Assembly: GCF_900636825.1 (NCBI RefSeq)
Contig: NZ_LR134318.1
Coordinates: forward strand, 2,637,501-2,701,500
Reading direction: 5' to 3'
DNA from: Pseudomonas fluorescens
Lineage (GTDB): Bacteria > Pseudomonadota > Gammaproteobacteria > Pseudomonadales > Pseudomonadaceae
Length of the DNA: 64,000 nt
A program made the translations under genes and the position numbers. Positions within the stretch are counted from its first letter, which is position 1; each line of letters opens with the position of its first letter. Of this stretch, positions 8,388-17,739 are shown piece after piece. Under the pieces are notes generated by a model, which did no database searches, was not told where the DNA came from, and saw nothing but the letters and a program-made list of their open reading frames with translations.

Positions 8388-9152
8388 ATGACCGAAGACA
8401 CCATCAAACGCCGGGCACGCGGGCTGGACCGGGCGTTCGATATTCTCGATTTCCTCAAGGAAGTCGGCCAGCCGCTGCGCCCCAACGACATCGCCAACGG
8501 CATCGGCAGTCCGAAGTCCACGGTCTATGAACTGGTCGCATCGCTGCTTGAACGGCGGATTCTGGAGCCAGTGGGCAAGGACGGTCACGTCTATCTCGGC
8601 CGGCAGTTGTATTTCCTCGGCCAGGCGCACTTGCGTCATTTCGACCTCAGCCGCGAGGCCGATCACGCGCTGCAGGAGATCGTCAGCCAGACCCGTGAAA
8701 CCGCGCAAATGTGCCTGCTCAACGGGCGCAAATACACCGTGGCGTTGATGAAGGAAGGCGAGCGGCATTTCCGCATTTCGTCCGACATCGGCGAAAACGC
8801 GCCGATCCCGTGGACGGCTTCCGGGCGCTTGCTACTGGCGCACTTGAGCGACGAACAGATCATCGATCTGATCGACGCAGACGACTACATCCTGCCCGAT
8901 GGCGAGCGCTTGCCGCTGGAGCGTTTCCTGAGCGAGATCCGCCAGGCCGGCATCGATGGATTTTTCTCCTTCGACAGTGTCGCCGACACCTTCACCCATT
9001 GCTTCGCCGCACCGGTCAAAGACCGCAACGGCGTCGCCATCTGCACCCTCTGCATCGTCGCACCACGGGCCGATGCGAAGAACAATTACAACGACTATCG
9101 CCGGGTTCTGATCGAGAGCGCCAACAGCCTCGCCCGACGAATCAACGAATAA
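8388..9152 (+). CDS. IclR-family transcriptional regulator
   Basis: A 254-residue regulator with an N-terminal winged helix (about residues 10-75, including NDIANGIGSPKSTVYELVAS) and a C-terminal IclR effector domain (about 85-250, ending with the typical SANSLARRI helix). IclR and KdgR proteins bind sugar acid or aromatic ligands in the C-terminal domain. It lies between RidA and the PLP enzyme and ends 39 bp before the latter, so it most likely controls this catabolic cluster. The start could be the GTG at 8376 or the ATG at 8388; neither has a convincing ribosome site. Confidence 0.88.
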   Translation: MTEDTIKRRARGLDRAFDILDFLKEVGQPLRPNDIANGIGSPKSTVYELVASLLERRILEPVGKDGHVYLGRQLYFLGQAHLRHFDLSREADHALQEIVSQTRETAQMCLLNGRKYTVALMKEGERHFRISSDIGENAPIPWTASGRLLLAHLSDEQIIDLIDADDYILPDGERLPLERFLSEIRQAGIDGFFSFDSVADTFTHCFAAPVKDRNGVAICTLCIVAPRADAKNNYNDYRRVLIESANSLARRINE

Positions 9153-9191
9153 ACGCGGCTGCCTGCGGCCGTGCATTTGAGGAGTTCGACC

Positions 9192-10406
9192 ATGACCACT
9201 GCCAATCAATCTGCTGTGGAGAAGGGCAACGCCGCGATCGGCGCGCACCTGACCCGCGACGTCAGCCTGCCGGCGCTGGTGCTGCACCGTGAGGCGCTGG
9301 AGCACAACATTCGCTGGATGCAGAAATTTGTCAGCGACAGCGGCGCCGAACTCGCGCCCCACGGCAAAACCAGCATGACGCCGGCGCTTTTCAAACGTCA
9401 GCTCGACGCCGGCGCTTGGGGCATCACCCTTGCCAGCGCCACCCAGACCCGCGCCGCTTATGCCCACGGCGTGCGCCAAGTGCTGATGGCCAACCAATTG
9501 GTCGGCGTGCCGAACATGGCGCTGATTGCCGATCTGCTCAACGACCCGTCGTTCGACTTCTATTGCATGGTCGATCACCCGGACAACGTCGCCGACCTCG
9601 GCGCTTACTTCGCCTCGCGCGGAGTGACGCTCAACGTGATGATCGAGTACGGCGTGGTCGGTGGCCGCTGTGGTTGCCGCAGCGAGCAGGAAGTCATCGA
9701 ACTGGCCAAGGCGATCAAGGCGCAGCCGGCGTTGGCCCTGACCGGCATCGAAGGTTACGAAGGGGTGATTCATGGCGATCATGCGGTCAGCGGCATTCGC
9801 GCCTTCGCCGCATCGCTGGTACGGCTCGCAGTGCAGTTGCAGGACAGCGGCGCATTTGCCATCGGGAAGCCGATCATCACCGCGTCGGGTTCGGCGTGGT
9901 ACGACTTGATCGCCGAATCATTCGAAGCACAGAACGCCGCCGGGCGATTCCTCAGCGTGCTGCGTCCGGGCAGCTATGTCGCGCACGACCACGGCATCTA
10001 TAAAGAAGCGCAGTGCTGCGTGCTCGACCGTCGCAGCGATCTGCACGAAGGTTTGCGGCCAGCGCTGGAAGTCTGGGCCCACGTGCAATCGCTGCCTGAG
10101 CCTGGATTCGCGGTGATTGCGCTGGGCAAACGTGACGTGGCTTACGACGCCGGGCTGCCGGTGCCTTTGTTGCGCTACAAGGCAGGCGTCGTGCCGGCGG
10201 TGGGCGATGACGTCGGTGCATGCAAGGTCACGGCGGTGATGGACCAGCATGCGTTCATGACCGTGGCGCCGGGGATTGAGTTGCGCGTTGGCGATATCAT
10301 TTCGTTTGGTACATCGCATCCCTGCCTGACGTTCGACAAGTGGCGCGTGGGGTTGTTGGTGGATGAGCAGTTGGCGGTTATCGAAACCATGGAAACCTGT
10401 TTTTAA
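9192..10406 (+). CDS. Fold-type III PLP enzyme, D-serine dehydratase/D-threonine aldolase-like (amino acid deaminase)
   Basis: A 404-residue cytoplasmic enzyme with an N-terminal alanine-racemase-like barrel and a C-terminal beta domain. The PLP lysine is in APHGKTSMTP, and the C-terminal zinc-site motif SHPCLTFDKW (His and Cys) is intact, as in eukaryotic-type D-serine dehydratase. The ATG at 9192 has GAGGAG upstream. Neighbours are RidA, an amino acid ABC importer and a KDG-kinase-like sugar kinase. A D-glucosaminate dehydratase releasing ammonia and 2-keto-3-deoxygluconate would fit all of them; a D-serine or D-threonine enzyme remains possible. The substrate is inference. Confidence 0.82.
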   Translation: MTTANQSAVEKGNAAIGAHLTRDVSLPALVLHREALEHNIRWMQKFVSDSGAELAPHGKTSMTPALFKRQLDAGAWGITLASATQTRAAYAHGVRQVLMANQLVGVPNMALIADLLNDPSFDFYCMVDHPDNVADLGAYFASRGVTLNVMIEYGVVGGRCGCRSEQEVIELAKAIKAQPALALTGIEGYEGVIHGDHAVSGIRAFAASLVRLAVQLQDSGAFAIGKPIITASGSAWYDLIAESFEAQNAAGRFLSVLRPGSYVAHDHGIYKEAQCCVLDRRSDLHEGLRPALEVWAHVQSLPEPGFAVIALGKRDVAYDAGLPVPLLRYKAGVVPAVGDDVGACKVTAVMDQHAFMTVAPGIELRVGDIISFGTSHPCLTFDKWRVGLLVDEQLAVIETMETCF

Positions 10407-10428
10407 GGCTTGAGACCGCGTTGTGGTC

Positions 10429-10520
10429 AATCGCTGGCAAGCCAGCTCCCACAAGGTTTGAGGTCGATTACAAAATCTGTGACCGACTTGTAAACCGGTG
10501 GGAGTTGGCTTGCCAACGAT
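10429..10520. repeat. REP inverted pair
   Basis: Two imperfectly complementary arms (ATCGCTGGCAAGCCAGCTCC and, inverted, GGAGTTGGCTTGCCAACGAT) flank about 45 bases between the PLP enzyme and the sugar kinase. This is a typical pseudomonad REP doublet. It may stabilise or attenuate the transcript between the two genes. Confidence 0.7.
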
Positions 10521-10561
10521 GAGGCCAGACCAGCCACCAAAGAACCCCAGAGATGCCACCG

Positions 10562-11497
10562 ATGAACACCCTCAGCCCCTTGGGCCCGAACACCCCGCGC
10601 ATTGCGCTGATCGGCGAATGCATGATCGAGTTGCAACAGCGCGCCGACGGCAGCCTGCAACAAAGTTTCGGCGGCGACACGTTGAACACAGCGGTGTATC
10701 TGTCCCGCGCGATGGGCGACAAGGCGCAGATCGATTACGTCACGGCCTTGGGCGACGACAGCTTCAGCGACGCCATGTGCCAGATCTGGACCGACGAAGG
10801 CATTGGCCTCGACTTGGTGCAACGTCTACCCGGTCGTTTGCCTGGCCTCTACTGCATCCAGACCGACGCCAGTGGCGAGCGCCGTTTTCTCTACTGGCGC
10901 AACGAAGCGGCGGTTCGTGACTGTTTCACCACCCCTGCGGCCGAGCCGATTCTAGCGGCGTTGCCCGATTACGACGTGCTGTATTTCAGCGGCATAACCC
11001 TCGCCGTGCTGGGTATGCAAGGGCGCGCCAGACTCATTCAGACATTGGTCGAAGCCCGGCAGCGCGATGCGCGGATTGTCTTCGACAACAACTACCGCCC
11101 GCGTCTATGGGCTTCGGTGGAAGAGGCGCGAGCAGCGTATCGCAGCGTGTTGCCTTACGTTGATCTGGCGCTGCTGACCGTGGATGACGAACAGGCGCTG
11201 TTCGGTTTTGCCGATTGCCCCGAGGTGTTCGCGGCCTACACGCAATTCGGCACGCCGGAAGTGGTGCTCAAGCGCGGCGCTGAGGCGTGTCTGATTCGTT
11301 GTGATGATCAGTCGTTTGAGGTGCCGGCGCACAAGGTTGAAAACGTGGTCGATACCACGGCGGCAGGCGACTCGTTCAGTGCAGCGTATCTGGCCAGTCG
11401 TTTGCTCGGCGGCAGCCCGGTTGCAGCAGCCGAAGCGGGGCATCAACTGGCCAGTCGGGTTATCCAGGTACCGGGCGCCCTTATCCCCAAACTTTGA
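10562..11497 (+). CDS. kdgK: PfkB-family sugar kinase, probable 2-dehydro-3-deoxygluconokinase
   Basis: A ribokinase-fold kinase of 311 residues. The N-terminal part has the substrate motif FGGDTLNTAVYLSR, the middle has the GLYCIQTDASGERRFLYWR pattern common in KDG kinases, and the C-terminal PfkB signature is DTTAAGDSFSAAYL with the catalytic Asp. The expected reaction is ATP-dependent phosphorylation of 2-keto-3-deoxygluconate to KDPG, which enters the Entner-Doudoroff pathway. It follows the PLP enzyme on the same strand. The start could also be the ATG three codons earlier at 10553; the ribosome site is weak for both. Confidence 0.82.
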   Translation: MNTLSPLGPNTPRIALIGECMIELQQRADGSLQQSFGGDTLNTAVYLSRAMGDKAQIDYVTALGDDSFSDAMCQIWTDEGIGLDLVQRLPGRLPGLYCIQTDASGERRFLYWRNEAAVRDCFTTPAAEPILAALPDYDVLYFSGITLAVLGMQGRARLIQTLVEARQRDARIVFDNNYRPRLWASVEEARAAYRSVLPYVDLALLTVDDEQALFGFADCPEVFAAYTQFGTPEVVLKRGAEACLIRCDDQSFEVPAHKVENVVDTTAAGDSFSAAYLASRLLGGSPVAAAEAGHQLASRVIQVPGALIPKL

Positions 11498-11506
11498 ACC
11501 AATCCC

Positions 11507-11607
11507 TGTAGGAGCTGACGAGTGCAACGAGGCTGCGATCTTTTGATCTGTTTTTTCAAGAGCAACATCAAAAGATCGCAGCCTCGTTGCACTCGTCAGC
11601 TCCTACA
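11507..11607. repeat. Perfect 41-bp inverted repeat (REP doublet), bidirectional terminator candidate
   Basis: The arms 11507-11547 and 11567-11607 are exact reverse complements of 41 bases, with a 19-base loop containing six Ts. It lies between the convergent kdgK-like and parvulin genes and is the longest perfect hairpin I see in the window. The outer sequence is the same TGTAGGAGCT family as the other REP units. Confidence 0.85.
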
Positions 11608-11625
11608 CAGCTCCTACACAAAAGA

Positions 11626-11901
11626 TCAATCGCGGTAGAAGACTTGCACCAGGTGATAACCGAATTTGCTCTTGATCGGCCCATGCACCGTGCGCAGCGG
11701 TTTCTTGAAAATCACCGCATCAATTGCGCCGACCATCTGCCCCGGCCGTACCTCGCCCAGATCGCCGCCGCGCTTGCCTGAAGGGCAGGTCGAAAACTTT
11801 TTCGCCAGCACATCGAACGCTTCGCCCTTGGCAATGCGTTGCTTGAGTTGTTCGGCCTCTTCGGCAGTTTTCACCAGAATGTGGCGGGCTTGGGCTTTCA
11901 T
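11626..11901 (-). CDS. Parvulin-type peptidyl-prolyl cis-trans isomerase
   Basis: A stand-alone parvulin of 91 residues, the length of E. coli PpiC. Family motifs ARHILVKT, FSTCPSGKRGGDLG and KFGYHLVQV are all present. It has no signal peptide, so it is cytoplasmic and assists proline isomerisation during folding. A 93-residue paralogue is encoded at 35275-35556 on the same strand. The gene is convergent with the sugar kinase, with a 41-bp perfect hairpin between them. Confidence 0.92.
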   Translation of the reverse strand: MKAQARHILVKTAEEAEQLKQRIAKGEAFDVLAKKFSTCPSGKRGGDLGEVRPGQMVGAIDAVIFKKPLRTVHGPIKSKFGYHLVQVFYRD

Positions 11902-11949
11902 CGTGCGATACCTGATAACGGGGCTGACGGCGTGGCGCGCGATTATGCC

Positions 11950-14493
11950 TCAAGTCGCGCGGTGATTGATCATCGTGCGGATCTTGTTGGCCAGCAAATC
12001 CAGGGCAAAAGGTTTGGCCACCATGTCCATGCCTTCCTCGAGAAAACCCTGGCGCTCGGCGGCGATCTGCGCATAGCCGGTCATGAACAGCACTTTCAAT
12101 GCCGGACGATGCTGGCGAGCGATTTCCGCCAGTTGCCGACCGTTGGTGCCCGGCAAACCAACGTCAGTGACCAGCAGGTCCACGCGCATGTCCGACTCCA
12201 GCAGCGCCAGCGCGGCCGTCGCGTCGACCGCCTCGAAAGCGCGATAACCCAGTTCCTTGAGCAGATTGAGCACGAGCATGCGCACGGCCGGATCATCTTC
12301 CACGACCACCACGGTTTCGCCGGGGGTAGCGGCGGGCGACTCGCCGACAGCTTCTTCTGGCGCCTGCTCCGGCGCTTGCAAATGCAAACGCGGCAAATAA
12401 AGCCTGACGCAAGTGCCTTGATCCGGCCGGCTGTCGAGGCTCACATGGCCACCCGATTGCTGGGCGAAACCGTAGATCATCGACAACCCCAGCCCGGTGC
12501 CCTGGCCGATCGGTTTGGTGGTAAAGAACGGATCGAACGCCTTGGCCAGCACCGACGGGGTCATGCCGGTGCCGTTGTCGCTGACCGCAAGCATCAGATA
12601 ATCGCCAGCCTTGACCGGCTCGAGGGTGGTGATGTCGCTGCCATCGAGGTACACGTTGGCGGTCTCGATCAGCAGCTCGCCACCGTTGGGCATGGCGTCC
12701 CGCGCATTGATCACCAGATTGAGCAGGGCATTCTCCAGCTGACTGACATCGGTGCTCACTGCCCAGGCATCGTCGGTCAGATGAAGCTTGAGTTCGATCG
12801 GATCGCCCTTGGTGCGCCGGATCAGGTCTTCCAGCGAATGAATCAGCTCGTTGACGTCCAGCCGCTTGCGATCGAGTGACTGGCGCCGCGAGAACGCCAA
12901 CAGACGATGGGTCAGGGCGGCCGCGCGATTCGCCGACGATACGGCGGCCTCGGTAAACCGTCCGATTTCATTGGCGCGACCGGCGGCAATGTAACGTTGC
13001 ATCAGGTCGAGGCTGCCGATGATCCCGGTGAGCATGTTGTTGAAATCATGCGCGATGCCGCCGGTGAGCTGGCCGACCGCTTCCATTTTTTGTGCGTGAC
13101 GCAGCGCATCTTCGGCGCGCTCGCGTTCAAACATTTCGTTTTGCAGGCGCTGGTTGGCTTGCGCCAGTTGTTCGGTGCGAGCGCTGACGCGTTCTTCGAG
13201 GGTTTCGTTGAGGTTGCGCAAAGCTTCTTCGGTTTTCTTGCGCTCGGTTTCGTCGATGACAAAAATGTAGAAGCCATTTACCGCGCCGTCTGCGCCGTGG
13301 CGCGGCAAGTAGTTCATCAGCGCATGACGGTTGCTGCCGTCGTGGTGCGCGGTGTAGAGGCTGAACGAGCACGATCTGCCGGCGAGTGCTTCAGCGATGT
13401 ACGGGGCTCGCAGAAAATACGCCTCTTCGCCGATGACCTCGCGAATGGTGCGGCCATAAAGTTCTTGCGGGGTAAGCCCGTACCAGTCCAGATAAGCGGC
13501 ATTGTTCAGGCGGAAGCGCTCTTCGTGATCGACATAGCTGATCAGAATCGGCATGGCGTTGATGATCAACTGCAGCTCGGTCTGGCTCTGGCGCAGGGCC
13601 TGTTCCGTATGTTTACGCTCGGTCAGGTCCAGCGCCGCGCCGAGAAAACGCACGGGCCGGCCGTGATGATCCTTGTAGCAACGGCCGCGGGCGAACACCC
13701 AGCGCAACTCGCCGTCAGGTTGCAGCAGACGATATTCCTCAGCGTATTCCGTGCCATGGGTGATGCAGTGCTTGATGCTGCGCGCAACCATCGCGCGGTC
13801 TTCAGGGTGAACGCCCTGCAGGTAATCGGTGATGGGCAATTGGCCTGCCCCAGCGGGATCGACACCGTGCAGCTGGGCGAAATGCGCATCGGCAATGAAA
13901 CGGTCCTCGCCGATATCCCAATCCCAGGTACCCACTGCGTCAGTTGCAGCCAGTGCCAGTTGCAGGCGCTCTTCGGTTTCGCGTTGGGCCTTGAGGCTCT
14001 GTTCAGACCGCTGCTGCAATTCCAGAGCAATGCGCCGCCGCTCGTTGGTCTGGATGGCGGTGACCAGAATACCGGCCACCTGTGCGGTTTCGTCGCGGAT
14101 CGGGCTGTAGGTCAAATCCAGCCAGAAGTCGGATTCTTTCCCCTCGTGTCGCAAGGTAAAGCGCCGTTCGCTGTAGGTGCGCACCTGGCCTTGTAGGACC
14201 GCGCTGTAAATAGGGTCCGTAAAGTCGCGAAGTTCCGGCCATATCTGGTGCGCGGGTTGTCCGAAAGCGTGCGGATGCTTGCCGCCAGCGAGCATGGCAA
14301 AGCCGTTGTTGTAGATCTGCGTCAGTTCCGGGCCCCACAACAACAGCATCGGCATCGGTGAGTGAATAACGATGTCCACCGCCGTGCGCAGGCTCTGCGG
14401 CCAGGTTCCGGGATCTCCGAGCGGACTGTTGCGCCAGTCGGTTCTGGCGATCAGGGCCTGAGCGTCATCATGGGTGGGTAAAGCATTCATCAC
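11950..14493 (-). CDS. Hybrid sensor histidine kinase with PAS domains and receiver domain
   Basis: An 847-residue signalling protein with no predicted membrane segment. The order is three PAS/PAC-type sensor segments (about 25-155, 175-300 and 305-430), a coiled coil, HisKA with the phospho-acceptor His in GGIAHDFNNMLTGIIG, HATPase_c (NALLNLVINARDAMPNGG, DNGTGM and GTGLGLSMIYG), and a C-terminal receiver whose Asp is in LLVTDVGLPG. The input is unknown; PAS domains of this kind bind flavin, haem or small ligands. The receiver could pass phosphate to another histidine phosphotransfer protein. No output regulator is encoded nearby. It is divergent from pilU. Confidence 0.92.
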   Translation of the reverse strand: MMNALPTHDDAQALIARTDWRNSPLGDPGTWPQSLRTAVDIVIHSPMPMLLLWGPELTQIYNNGFAMLAGGKHPHAFGQPAHQIWPELRDFTDPIYSAVLQGQVRTYSERRFTLRHEGKESDFWLDLTYSPIRDETAQVAGILVTAIQTNERRRIALELQQRSEQSLKAQRETEERLQLALAATDAVGTWDWDIGEDRFIADAHFAQLHGVDPAGAGQLPITDYLQGVHPEDRAMVARSIKHCITHGTEYAEEYRLLQPDGELRWVFARGRCYKDHHGRPVRFLGAALDLTERKHTEQALRQSQTELQLIINAMPILISYVDHEERFRLNNAAYLDWYGLTPQELYGRTIREVIGEEAYFLRAPYIAEALAGRSCSFSLYTAHHDGSNRHALMNYLPRHGADGAVNGFYIFVIDETERKKTEEALRNLNETLEERVSARTEQLAQANQRLQNEMFERERAEDALRHAQKMEAVGQLTGGIAHDFNNMLTGIIGSLDLMQRYIAAGRANEIGRFTEAAVSSANRAAALTHRLLAFSRRQSLDRKRLDVNELIHSLEDLIRRTKGDPIELKLHLTDDAWAVSTDVSQLENALLNLVINARDAMPNGGELLIETANVYLDGSDITTLEPVKAGDYLMLAVSDNGTGMTPSVLAKAFDPFFTTKPIGQGTGLGLSMIYGFAQQSGGHVSLDSRPDQGTCVRLYLPRLHLQAPEQAPEEAVGESPAATPGETVVVVEDDPAVRMLVLNLLKELGYRAFEAVDATAALALLESDMRVDLLVTDVGLPGTNGRQLAEIARQHRPALKVLFMTGYAQIAAERQGFLEEGMDMVAKPFALDLLANKIRTMINHRAT

Positions 14494-14621
14494 GTCTATC
14501 CTGAGCAGCGTTCGGTGAGGCGGCGTCTACTATTCTTGAGAACGGTAGACGCTCAATGTATCGCTGCGACACCGCAGCGGACACGTCTGAATATTTGAAA
14601 GCTTCGCGGGTGCTTTTTGCC

Positions 14622-15728
14622 ATGGAAATCGATGCGCTGTTAACACGCCTGGCCAGTCAACATGGCTCGGACCTGTATCTGTCGACCGGAGCGCCGCCGA
14701 GTGCGCGCTTCGAAGGGGTGCTGACACCCTTGAGTGAACAACCCTTCAAGCCCGGCGAGATTGCAGCCATCGCCCATTCTCTGATGGACGCCGAACAACG
14801 CCAGACGTTCGATCGCGATCTGGAAATGAATCTGGCGATCTCACGCACCGGCATCGGACGTTTTCGGGTCAATGTGTTTAAACAGCGTAATGACGTGTCA
14901 ATCGTCATCCGCAACGTCAAACTCGACATCCCGCGCTTCGAAGATCTCAAGCTGCCAGCGATCCTGCTTGAAACCGTGATGCTCAAGCAAGGGTTGATCC
15001 TGTTCGTCGGCGCCACCGGTTCCGGCAAGTCCACCTCGCTGGCAGCGCTGATCGATCACCGAAACCGCCACAGCGGCGGGCATATCATTACCATTGAAGA
15101 TCCGATCGAATACATCCACCGCCATCGGCGCTCGATCATCAATCAGCGTGAGGTCGGTGTCGACACGCGTAGTTTCCACGCAGCGTTGAAAAATACATTG
15201 CGCCAGGCCCCGGACGTGGTGCTGATCGGGGAAATCCGCGACCGTGAAACCATGGAACACGCGTTGTCCTTTGCCGAAACCGGACATCTGGTGTTGTCGA
15301 CCTTGCACGCCAACAATGCCAACCAGGCTCTGGAGCGGATCATCAATATGTTTGCCGAAGAGCGCCGACCGCAGCTGTTGCTTGCGCTGGGTAACCACCT
15401 CAAAGGCTTTGTTTCACAGCGCCTGGTGCGCACGCTTGACGGTAAACGGCGCGCCGCCGTCGAGGTGATGCTTGGCACGCCGACGATCGGCGATCTGATA
15501 CGGCGCAACGAGTTGGGCGAGCTCAAGGGCATCATGGAAAAGTCCGCGGAGCTCGGCATGCAGACCTTCGATACGGCGCTGCACAAGTTGGTGGTGGAAG
15601 GCGCGATCAGTGAAGAAGAAGCGCTCAGGCACGCCGACTCGGTGAACAATTTGCGCCTGCGTTTAAAACTGCACGCGGACACGACGCCAGTGCCGCCCAC
15701 CTCGAACGAGTGGGGCTTGATGGATTAG
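14622..15728 (+). CDS. pilU: Type IV pilus retraction ATPase PilU
   Basis: A cytoplasmic hexameric ATPase that works with PilT in pilus retraction. The 368-residue protein has the PilT/PilU N-terminal PAS-like part (LASQHGSDLYLSTGAPPSAR), Walker A GATGSGKST, an Asp box (GEIRDRETMEHALSFAETG) and the His box (HLVLSTLHANNANQALERI). The phrase METMEHA...FAETGHL and the long C-terminal tail are closer to PilU than to PilT. The ATG at 14622 is chosen because the conserved N-terminus starts there; the upstream frame to 14556 looks non-conserved. No other pilus genes are adjacent. Confidence 0.87.
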   Translation: MEIDALLTRLASQHGSDLYLSTGAPPSARFEGVLTPLSEQPFKPGEIAAIAHSLMDAEQRQTFDRDLEMNLAISRTGIGRFRVNVFKQRNDVSIVIRNVKLDIPRFEDLKLPAILLETVMLKQGLILFVGATGSGKSTSLAALIDHRNRHSGGHIITIEDPIEYIHRHRRSIINQREVGVDTRSFHAALKNTLRQAPDVVLIGEIRDRETMEHALSFAETGHLVLSTLHANNANQALERIINMFAEERRPQLLLALGNHLKGFVSQRLVRTLDGKRRAAVEVMLGTPTIGDLIRRNELGELKGIMEKSAELGMQTFDTALHKLVVEGAISEEEALRHADSVNNLRLRLKLHADTTPVPPTSNEWGLMD

Positions 15729-15734
15729 GCGACA

Positions 15735-17690
15735 TCAGTCCTTGAGTTCGTCGCGATCACGAAACTGCTCCAGCGCTTCGGGATTGGCCAGCGCATCGGT
15801 GTTCTTCACGGTGTCGCCGTGCACGACATTGCGCACGGCGAGTTCAACGATTTTGCCGCTGATGGTCCGTGGAATGTCCGTCACCGCGAGAATTTTCGCC
15901 GGCACATGCCGTGGCGTCGTGTTGGCGCGAATCATTTGGCGGATTTGCTGCTGCAAGGTTTCATCCAGTTCCACGCCATCCGCCAGACGCACAAACAACA
16001 CCACGCGCACGTCGTCCTGCCATTGTTGACCGATGGCGACGCTGTCGAGCACTTGCGCCATTTTTTCTACCTGACGGTAGATCTCGGCGGTGCCGATGCG
16101 CACACCGCCGGGGTTGAGCACGGCATCCGAGCGGCCATGAATCATCATCGCGCCATGAGGCAGCTGCTCGGCGTAATCGCCCTGCGCCCAGACTCCGGGA
16201 AACAGGCTGAAATAGGATTGCCGCAGCTTGCTGCCGTCGGCGTCATTCCACAGGCCGATCGGCATCGCCGGGAAATGTCGCGTGCAGACCAGCTCACCTT
16301 TCTCGCCGATCACCGGCGCGCCGGCATCGTTCCAGACTTCGACGGCCATGCCCAGGCTCTTGCCCATCATTTCACCGCGGCGCACCGGTAACAGCGGATT
16401 GCCGTTGACGAAGCACGAGACGATATCGGTGCCGCCGGACATCGAAGCCAGGCACACGTCAGGTTTAACGTCGCGATAAACGAAATCGTAACTTTGCGGC
16501 GACAATGCCGAACCGGTGCAGAGTAGCGTTTTCAGGCTGGCCAGATCGTGGCTTTCGCGGGGTATGACGTTGCTGCTTTCCAGGGTCGCGAGAAATTTGG
16601 GGCTGGTCCCGAAGACGCTGATGCGTTCGTCGTCGATCAAGTCGAGCAATCGCTGGTTGTCCGGGTAGAACGGCGAGCCGTCGTAGAGGACCACGGCGCT
16701 GCCGACCGCAAGCGCCGACACCAGCCAGTTCCACATCATCCAGCCGCAAGTCGTGTAATAGAACAAGCGGTCGCCGGGGCCAAGGTCGCAATGCAGGCCG
16801 TGTTCCTTGACGTGTTGCAGGAGCACGCCACCGGTGCTGTGGACGATGCACTTCGGTACGCCGGTAGTGCCGCTGGAATACAACACGTACAGCGGATGAT
16901 CGAATGGCACCGCGACGAAATCCGGTTCGCCACCAGGCTGATAAAAATCCGGCCACAAAGTCACTTCAGCGCGAGTGCGGTAGTCCGTCGGCCGGGCATG
17001 CGGGTGGGCGTAAGGCACGATGATCAACTGCTTCAGGCTGGGCAGTTGCTCTAGGATTTCGTTGAGTTTGGTGGTCTGGTCGATGTCTTTACCGGCATAA
17101 CGGTAACCGGCGCAGGTAATCAGCACCTTCGGTTCGATCTGGCCGAAGCGATCGATCACGCCGTGGGTGCCGAAGTCCGGCGACGAACAGGACCAGATTG
17201 CCCCAAGGCTGGTGGTCGCCAGCATCGCCACCAGCGTTTGCCAGGTATTCGTCATGCACGCTGCGACGCGATCACCGACGCTCACGCCGGCAGCCCGCAA
17301 GCTGGCCTGGAATCCGGCGACATTCTCGGCCAGTTCGGCCCACGTCAGTTGCTCGCGCTGACCGTTTTCAGCCACGGCGATCACGGCCACTGCATCGTCG
17401 CGACGGCGCAGCAGATGTTCGGCGAAGTTCAGGGTTGCGCCGGGAAACCATTCAGCGCTGGGCATCTGCTTGCCCTCACGCAGCACCGCGTCGGGCTGGC
17501 TGTGGAAACGAATGTCAAACTGATCGACGATGTCCTGCCAGAACGCTGCGCGGTGATCAATGCTCCATTGGTGCAGGGCAGGGTAGTCGTCGAGTTTCAA
17601 CCCATGACGCTGATTGACCGAGCGCCGGAAAATGTCCATGCGCGATCGGGCGATACGGTGGGCGTCGGGTTGCCAAAGGATGTCGGACAT
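15735..17690 (-). CDS. Acetoacetyl-CoA synthetase (acetoacetate-CoA ligase)
   Basis: A 651-residue member of the ANL adenylating enzymes that activates acetoacetate with ATP and CoA. The AMP-binding signature YSSGTTGVPKCIVH, the SGGTDIV segment and the C-terminal PRTISGKIVELAV with its catalytic Lys are present. The ATG at 17690 (MSDILWQPDA) has AGAGG upstream; an in-frame extension to 17792 overlaps a REP repeat and is rejected. It follows a 3-hydroxybutyrate dehydrogenase and a permease on the same strand. The three would take up 3-hydroxybutyrate, oxidise it to acetoacetate and activate that for thiolysis. Confidence 0.92.
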   Translation of the reverse strand: MSDILWQPDAHRIARSRMDIFRRSVNQRHGLKLDDYPALHQWSIDHRAAFWQDIVDQFDIRFHSQPDAVLREGKQMPSAEWFPGATLNFAEHLLRRRDDAVAVIAVAENGQREQLTWAELAENVAGFQASLRAAGVSVGDRVAACMTNTWQTLVAMLATTSLGAIWSCSSPDFGTHGVIDRFGQIEPKVLITCAGYRYAGKDIDQTTKLNEILEQLPSLKQLIIVPYAHPHARPTDYRTRAEVTLWPDFYQPGGEPDFVAVPFDHPLYVLYSSGTTGVPKCIVHSTGGVLLQHVKEHGLHCDLGPGDRLFYYTTCGWMMWNWLVSALAVGSAVVLYDGSPFYPDNQRLLDLIDDERISVFGTSPKFLATLESSNVIPRESHDLASLKTLLCTGSALSPQSYDFVYRDVKPDVCLASMSGGTDIVSCFVNGNPLLPVRRGEMMGKSLGMAVEVWNDAGAPVIGEKGELVCTRHFPAMPIGLWNDADGSKLRQSYFSLFPGVWAQGDYAEQLPHGAMMIHGRSDAVLNPGGVRIGTAEIYRQVEKMAQVLDSVAIGQQWQDDVRVVLFVRLADGVELDETLQQQIRQMIRANTTPRHVPAKILAVTDIPRTISGKIVELAVRNVVHGDTVKNTDALANPEALEQFRDRDELKD

Positions 17691-17739
17691 GGGTTGCCTC
17701 TTTTTTTTGTACCGGGGTCGAGCAAACATTTGTTGGATC

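Noticed and set aside
12907..14196. 429-codon plus-strand open frame
   Set aside because: Antisense of the hybrid histidine kinase, whose motifs are complete on the minus strand.
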